Source: Capillidium heterosporum (taxonomy: Eukaryota; Entomophthoromycota; Entomophthoromycetes; Entomophthorales; Capillidiaceae). From it: 64,000 nucleotides of DNA. Positions 61,567 through 64,000 of the stretch are shown piece after piece. Each line of letters opens with the position of its first letter. The first letter of the stretch is position 1. The DNA lies in assembly GCA_016630905.1 (NCBI GenBank), contig WBMQ01000006.1, forward strand, positions 372,001 through 436,000. The letters run 5' to 3'. The position numbers and the translations under genes were made by a program. Below the pieces are notes generated by a model. That model was not told the origin of the DNA, did not search any database, and was given only the letters and a program-made list of their open reading frames with translations.

Positions 61567-64000
61567 TTACAAAAAGGAACTGGTAAACAGCTTGATCTTC
61601 TTAGGGTTATCGAGGTTAGCTGCGTTTAATGAACCCAAATTCATCAAGTTATCCTTATATTGCTGTAATACGGCATCCACCTCCTGGACGTTTTGAGAGA
61701 AAGTTTCCAGCTTGGGGCCTAGATCTCCAGCCTAACAAAGAAAATATATAAATAAATATACCTACGATACTAAAAATAAAATCAAGAAACACAAAATTAC
61801 CGCTGATACGAACTCCTGCTTGATACACTCATGAGTTGTATTACTAAGCTCAGCTAACTGATCCGACATAAAGTCCATCTGGGTGATCAATTCTTCGGCC
61901 AATGAATAGCTATTATAAAAGCAGAGTTAAATCAAATTAGCCTTTCCATTGAGCAAATAAAAAAATTACATGCGTTCACGCTCTTGATCCGCCTTGGAGT
62001 GCTCCGAGTTGAGACTATTGGTTACATTCTCACTACTAGCAATTAGGGAACGTTCGGCAGCGCTCTCGTATTCGGACAAAGTTCGATCGAGCTGCTGCTG
62101 GTGCAGGTCGATGAAATCCAACATGGCGTTGATGGACTCCTGCTCCTTCTCAATCTCCTTTATAGTTGTGTGGAGGACGAGCCACCTATTTAAAAACAAG
62201 TAAAAGATTAGTCCAAGTGGAGTTGAAAATATGGTTAAAAAACTTACCCTACCACCGTTCTTGGTGACACCAAGATCCCACTGGAGGATAGTGTCATGCA
62301 AAGCACTGTAGTCCTCCTTGACCTTCATGGCGTCGCGGAACGACTCATTGACAAAGTCCTCTAGCGTCATATTGAGGACCTCCTCTGGCAAGCCGGGGAC
62401 ATTATCGTTGGATTGGGAGGTTGCAGCGGCCGTCGTACCACTAAAAATTTAGTAACAAATAAATATTCCAAACTACCTGGGTAGTGCACCTCCTGCTGTG
62501 ACTTCGGTCGGTTTGCCGTTGATGGTAGGCAGTTGAAGCTGCTGATTTGTCACCTCCAAATAGGAATGCAGCCGAGGCTGCACCGGTAGGTAGCGTTACC
62601 AAATAACGTGGTCGAGGGTCCGGTAGTCGCTACAACTGAATTTCCAAACACGTTGGGAACCGACACTTGGGCGGTTGTGGCAGCACCGGTAGTCGCAGCA
62701 GCTGAAGTAGATGCGCCACTGAAGAGGCTTGGTCCAGCAGTTGGAGCAGATCCAGTGGCAGCTGCAGTGGTAGTAGCACCAAACAAGTTCGAGGTACTAG
62801 CTGAGGTAGAAGTGCCGATAGTCGCAGCGGTTGTTGTGGCAGCCCCTCCAAACAAATTAGATGCCGATGCAGTAGTAGTAGTAGCTCCAAACAGATTTGA
62901 ACCAGTAGTTGTAGATGTGGCGCCAGTAGTTGCTGGAACATTGGCTCCGAATAAAGAAGTTGAAGCAGCGGTAGTCGCTGGAACATTAGCCCCAAACAAG
63001 GAAGTGGAAGATCCGGCAGTCGAAGCAGCAGGAGTTCCAAACAAACTTGAAGTTGCTGGTTTGGTGGTAGAGCTTCCAAATAAGTTTGCGCTACTGGTGG
63101 TTGACGTAGCTATGGGCTGGGACGTCATGCCGTTGAACCCGACGGTGGCTGGAACAATACCTAATGGTGAGGTAATTCCACCCGCTTCCTTCGGTAAAGT
63201 CAATGCCTGCGAAGTAGTGGAGGTGGAAGCTGGGGCTTGCCCAAACAGGTTGGAGGTGCTTCCGAATGCAGGAGTACTGGTAGTCGACTTGTTGAACAAT
63301 CCTCCACCCGATGTTGAAGCTGGGGTCGAGCTACCTCCGAATAAATTAGTTGCAGCTGAGCTCGACTGACCGAAAACTCCACCGCTGGGAGTTGAAGAGG
63401 TGGTAGTATCCTTGGAAGCGTTTACTCCAAAGATACTGGGGGCAGTGGAACTGGGCTTGAATAAACCAGTGCCAAAGGTAGAACCGGTGGTAGCGGGTGC
63501 TGATTGGGTGGTGTCTTTGGTAATGGAGGGGAGAGTGTTGGATGCTTTCTGCCCGAACAGAGAGCTACTGGCCCCGAAGGCAGGGGCAGGTTGGGCCGAG
63601 TTACCAAAGCCAGATTTGGGGGCAGCAGCTGGCTTACCGAAGAGGCTACTACCGGAAGTGGGAGTTGTCGAACCGATTTGGGCAGTTGTATTTCCACCGA
63701 ACAGGTTGGAGGTGTTTGAGCTAGGTTGACCAAAGATACTAGTGGTTGGGGTAGTAGATGGAGCTTGAGTGTTCGATTCGGTAGCTGGAGTCGTCTTACC
63801 GAAACTTGAGGCAAAGAGTCCACTCCCCTGCTTCGGAGCTTCAGAAGCCTTGTCAGCAGCTTGACCAAACATACCAGTCGTAGTACTGCTGCCAAAAGGG
63901 CTGGCCGGTTGCGTACTTTGGGGGGTGCCTGATATTCCAAAGGTAGGAGTAGATTTGCTTGACACCAAAGCCTCCAAATCCTGAAGTACTAGGTAATGTT
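61567..64000 (-). CDS. NSP1: FG nucleoporin Nsp1/Nup62, 5' end missing
   Basis: The gene runs off the right edge; TAA at 61567. The N-terminal two thirds is low-complexity Ser/Thr/Ala with regularly spaced SLFG, NLFG and FGATTT repeats, the disordered permeability meshwork of the pore. The C-terminal Nsp1_C domain is a coiled coil: LNMTLEDFVN, LQWDLGVTKNGG, KEIEKEQESINAMLDFIDLH, then SLAEELITQMDFMSDQLAEL. It joins Nup57/Nup49-type partners in the central channel. Four +1 displacements appear: near 63952-63965, 62583-62594 (ACC-T-ACC), 62521-62530 (GCC-T-ACC) and at the exon junction near 62243-62250. Low-complexity coding DNA makes assembly error plausible here. Confidence 0.88.

Noticed and set aside
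62608-63369. Plus-strand 253-aa open frame opposite the nucleoporin
   Set aside because: It is the antisense shadow of low-complexity FG-repeat coding DNA; Val/Ala-rich with no independent support.

Overview
The window looks like chromosomal DNA of a filamentous-type fungus, probably an early-diverging (zygomycete-grade) lineage. Supporting signs are a Zn2Cys6 transcription factor with a fungal_trans-type middle domain, the fungal translocase subunit Tim54, a stand-alone SAICAR synthetase, and very short GT-AG introns (mostly 33-60 nt, AT-rich, often with a CTAAC-like branch site). It also has genes that Saccharomyces lacks: eIF3d, a complex I assembly factor and a RUS-family protein. Secreted S1A proteases in tandem would suit an animal- or fungus-associated zygomycete. 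Species placement is inference only.

Layout. 0.5-7.5 kb: NDUFAF6-like (-), ubiquitin-eL40 fusion (+), ADE1 SAICAR synthetase (-) divergent from eIF3d (+), and a small coiled-coil gene. 7.5-12.4 kb is gene-poor, with one small Ser-rich ORF and a relic of an eEF2-methyltransferase-like gene. 12.4-23.7 kb is dense: prolyl-tRNA synthetase, a Lys-rich nuclear protein, Vps51, Dcc1, Spt4 and proteasomal ATPase Rpt3. 24.2-28.7 kb holds an in-frame chimera (Efm3 N-terminal domain joined to CUE-DUF1771-Smr) followed by the full-length Efm3-like methyltransferase, then tRNA-Ser(AGA). 30.7-36.7 kb is a tandem array of three chymotrypsin-like S1A protease genes, the third disrupted. 37-48.5 kb: AMP deaminase, a RUS-family protein and DNA topoisomerase II, all on the minus strand. 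49.8-64 kb: a GPI-type Ser/Thr-rich protein, the Zn2Cys6 factor, a NIPA-like Mg transporter, a small membrane protein, a NUFIP/Rsa1-like protein, Tim54 and an FG nucleoporin (Nsp1/Nup62) that runs off the right edge.

Functionally this is mostly a mixed housekeeping region: translation (L40, eIF3d, ProRS, Efm3), chromatin and DNA (Top2, Dcc1, Spt4), trafficking (Vps51, Nsp1, Tim54) and purine metabolism (ADE1, AMP deaminase). There is no operon-like logic.

The most striking feature is that many otherwise well-conserved host genes carry single-nucleotide frame displacements. About 20 of these shift the frame by +1 and about 3 go the other way, while neighbouring genes (eIF3d, Rpt3, ADE1, NIPA, Tim54, the Zn2Cys6 factor) are clean. 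Insertion-biased consensus error is the simplest explanation, but the direction bias deserves checking against reads and RNA. I saw no CRISPR array, virus-like element or recognisable transposon. Coordinates of multi-exon genes are start-to-stop spans; splice sites were called by eye.
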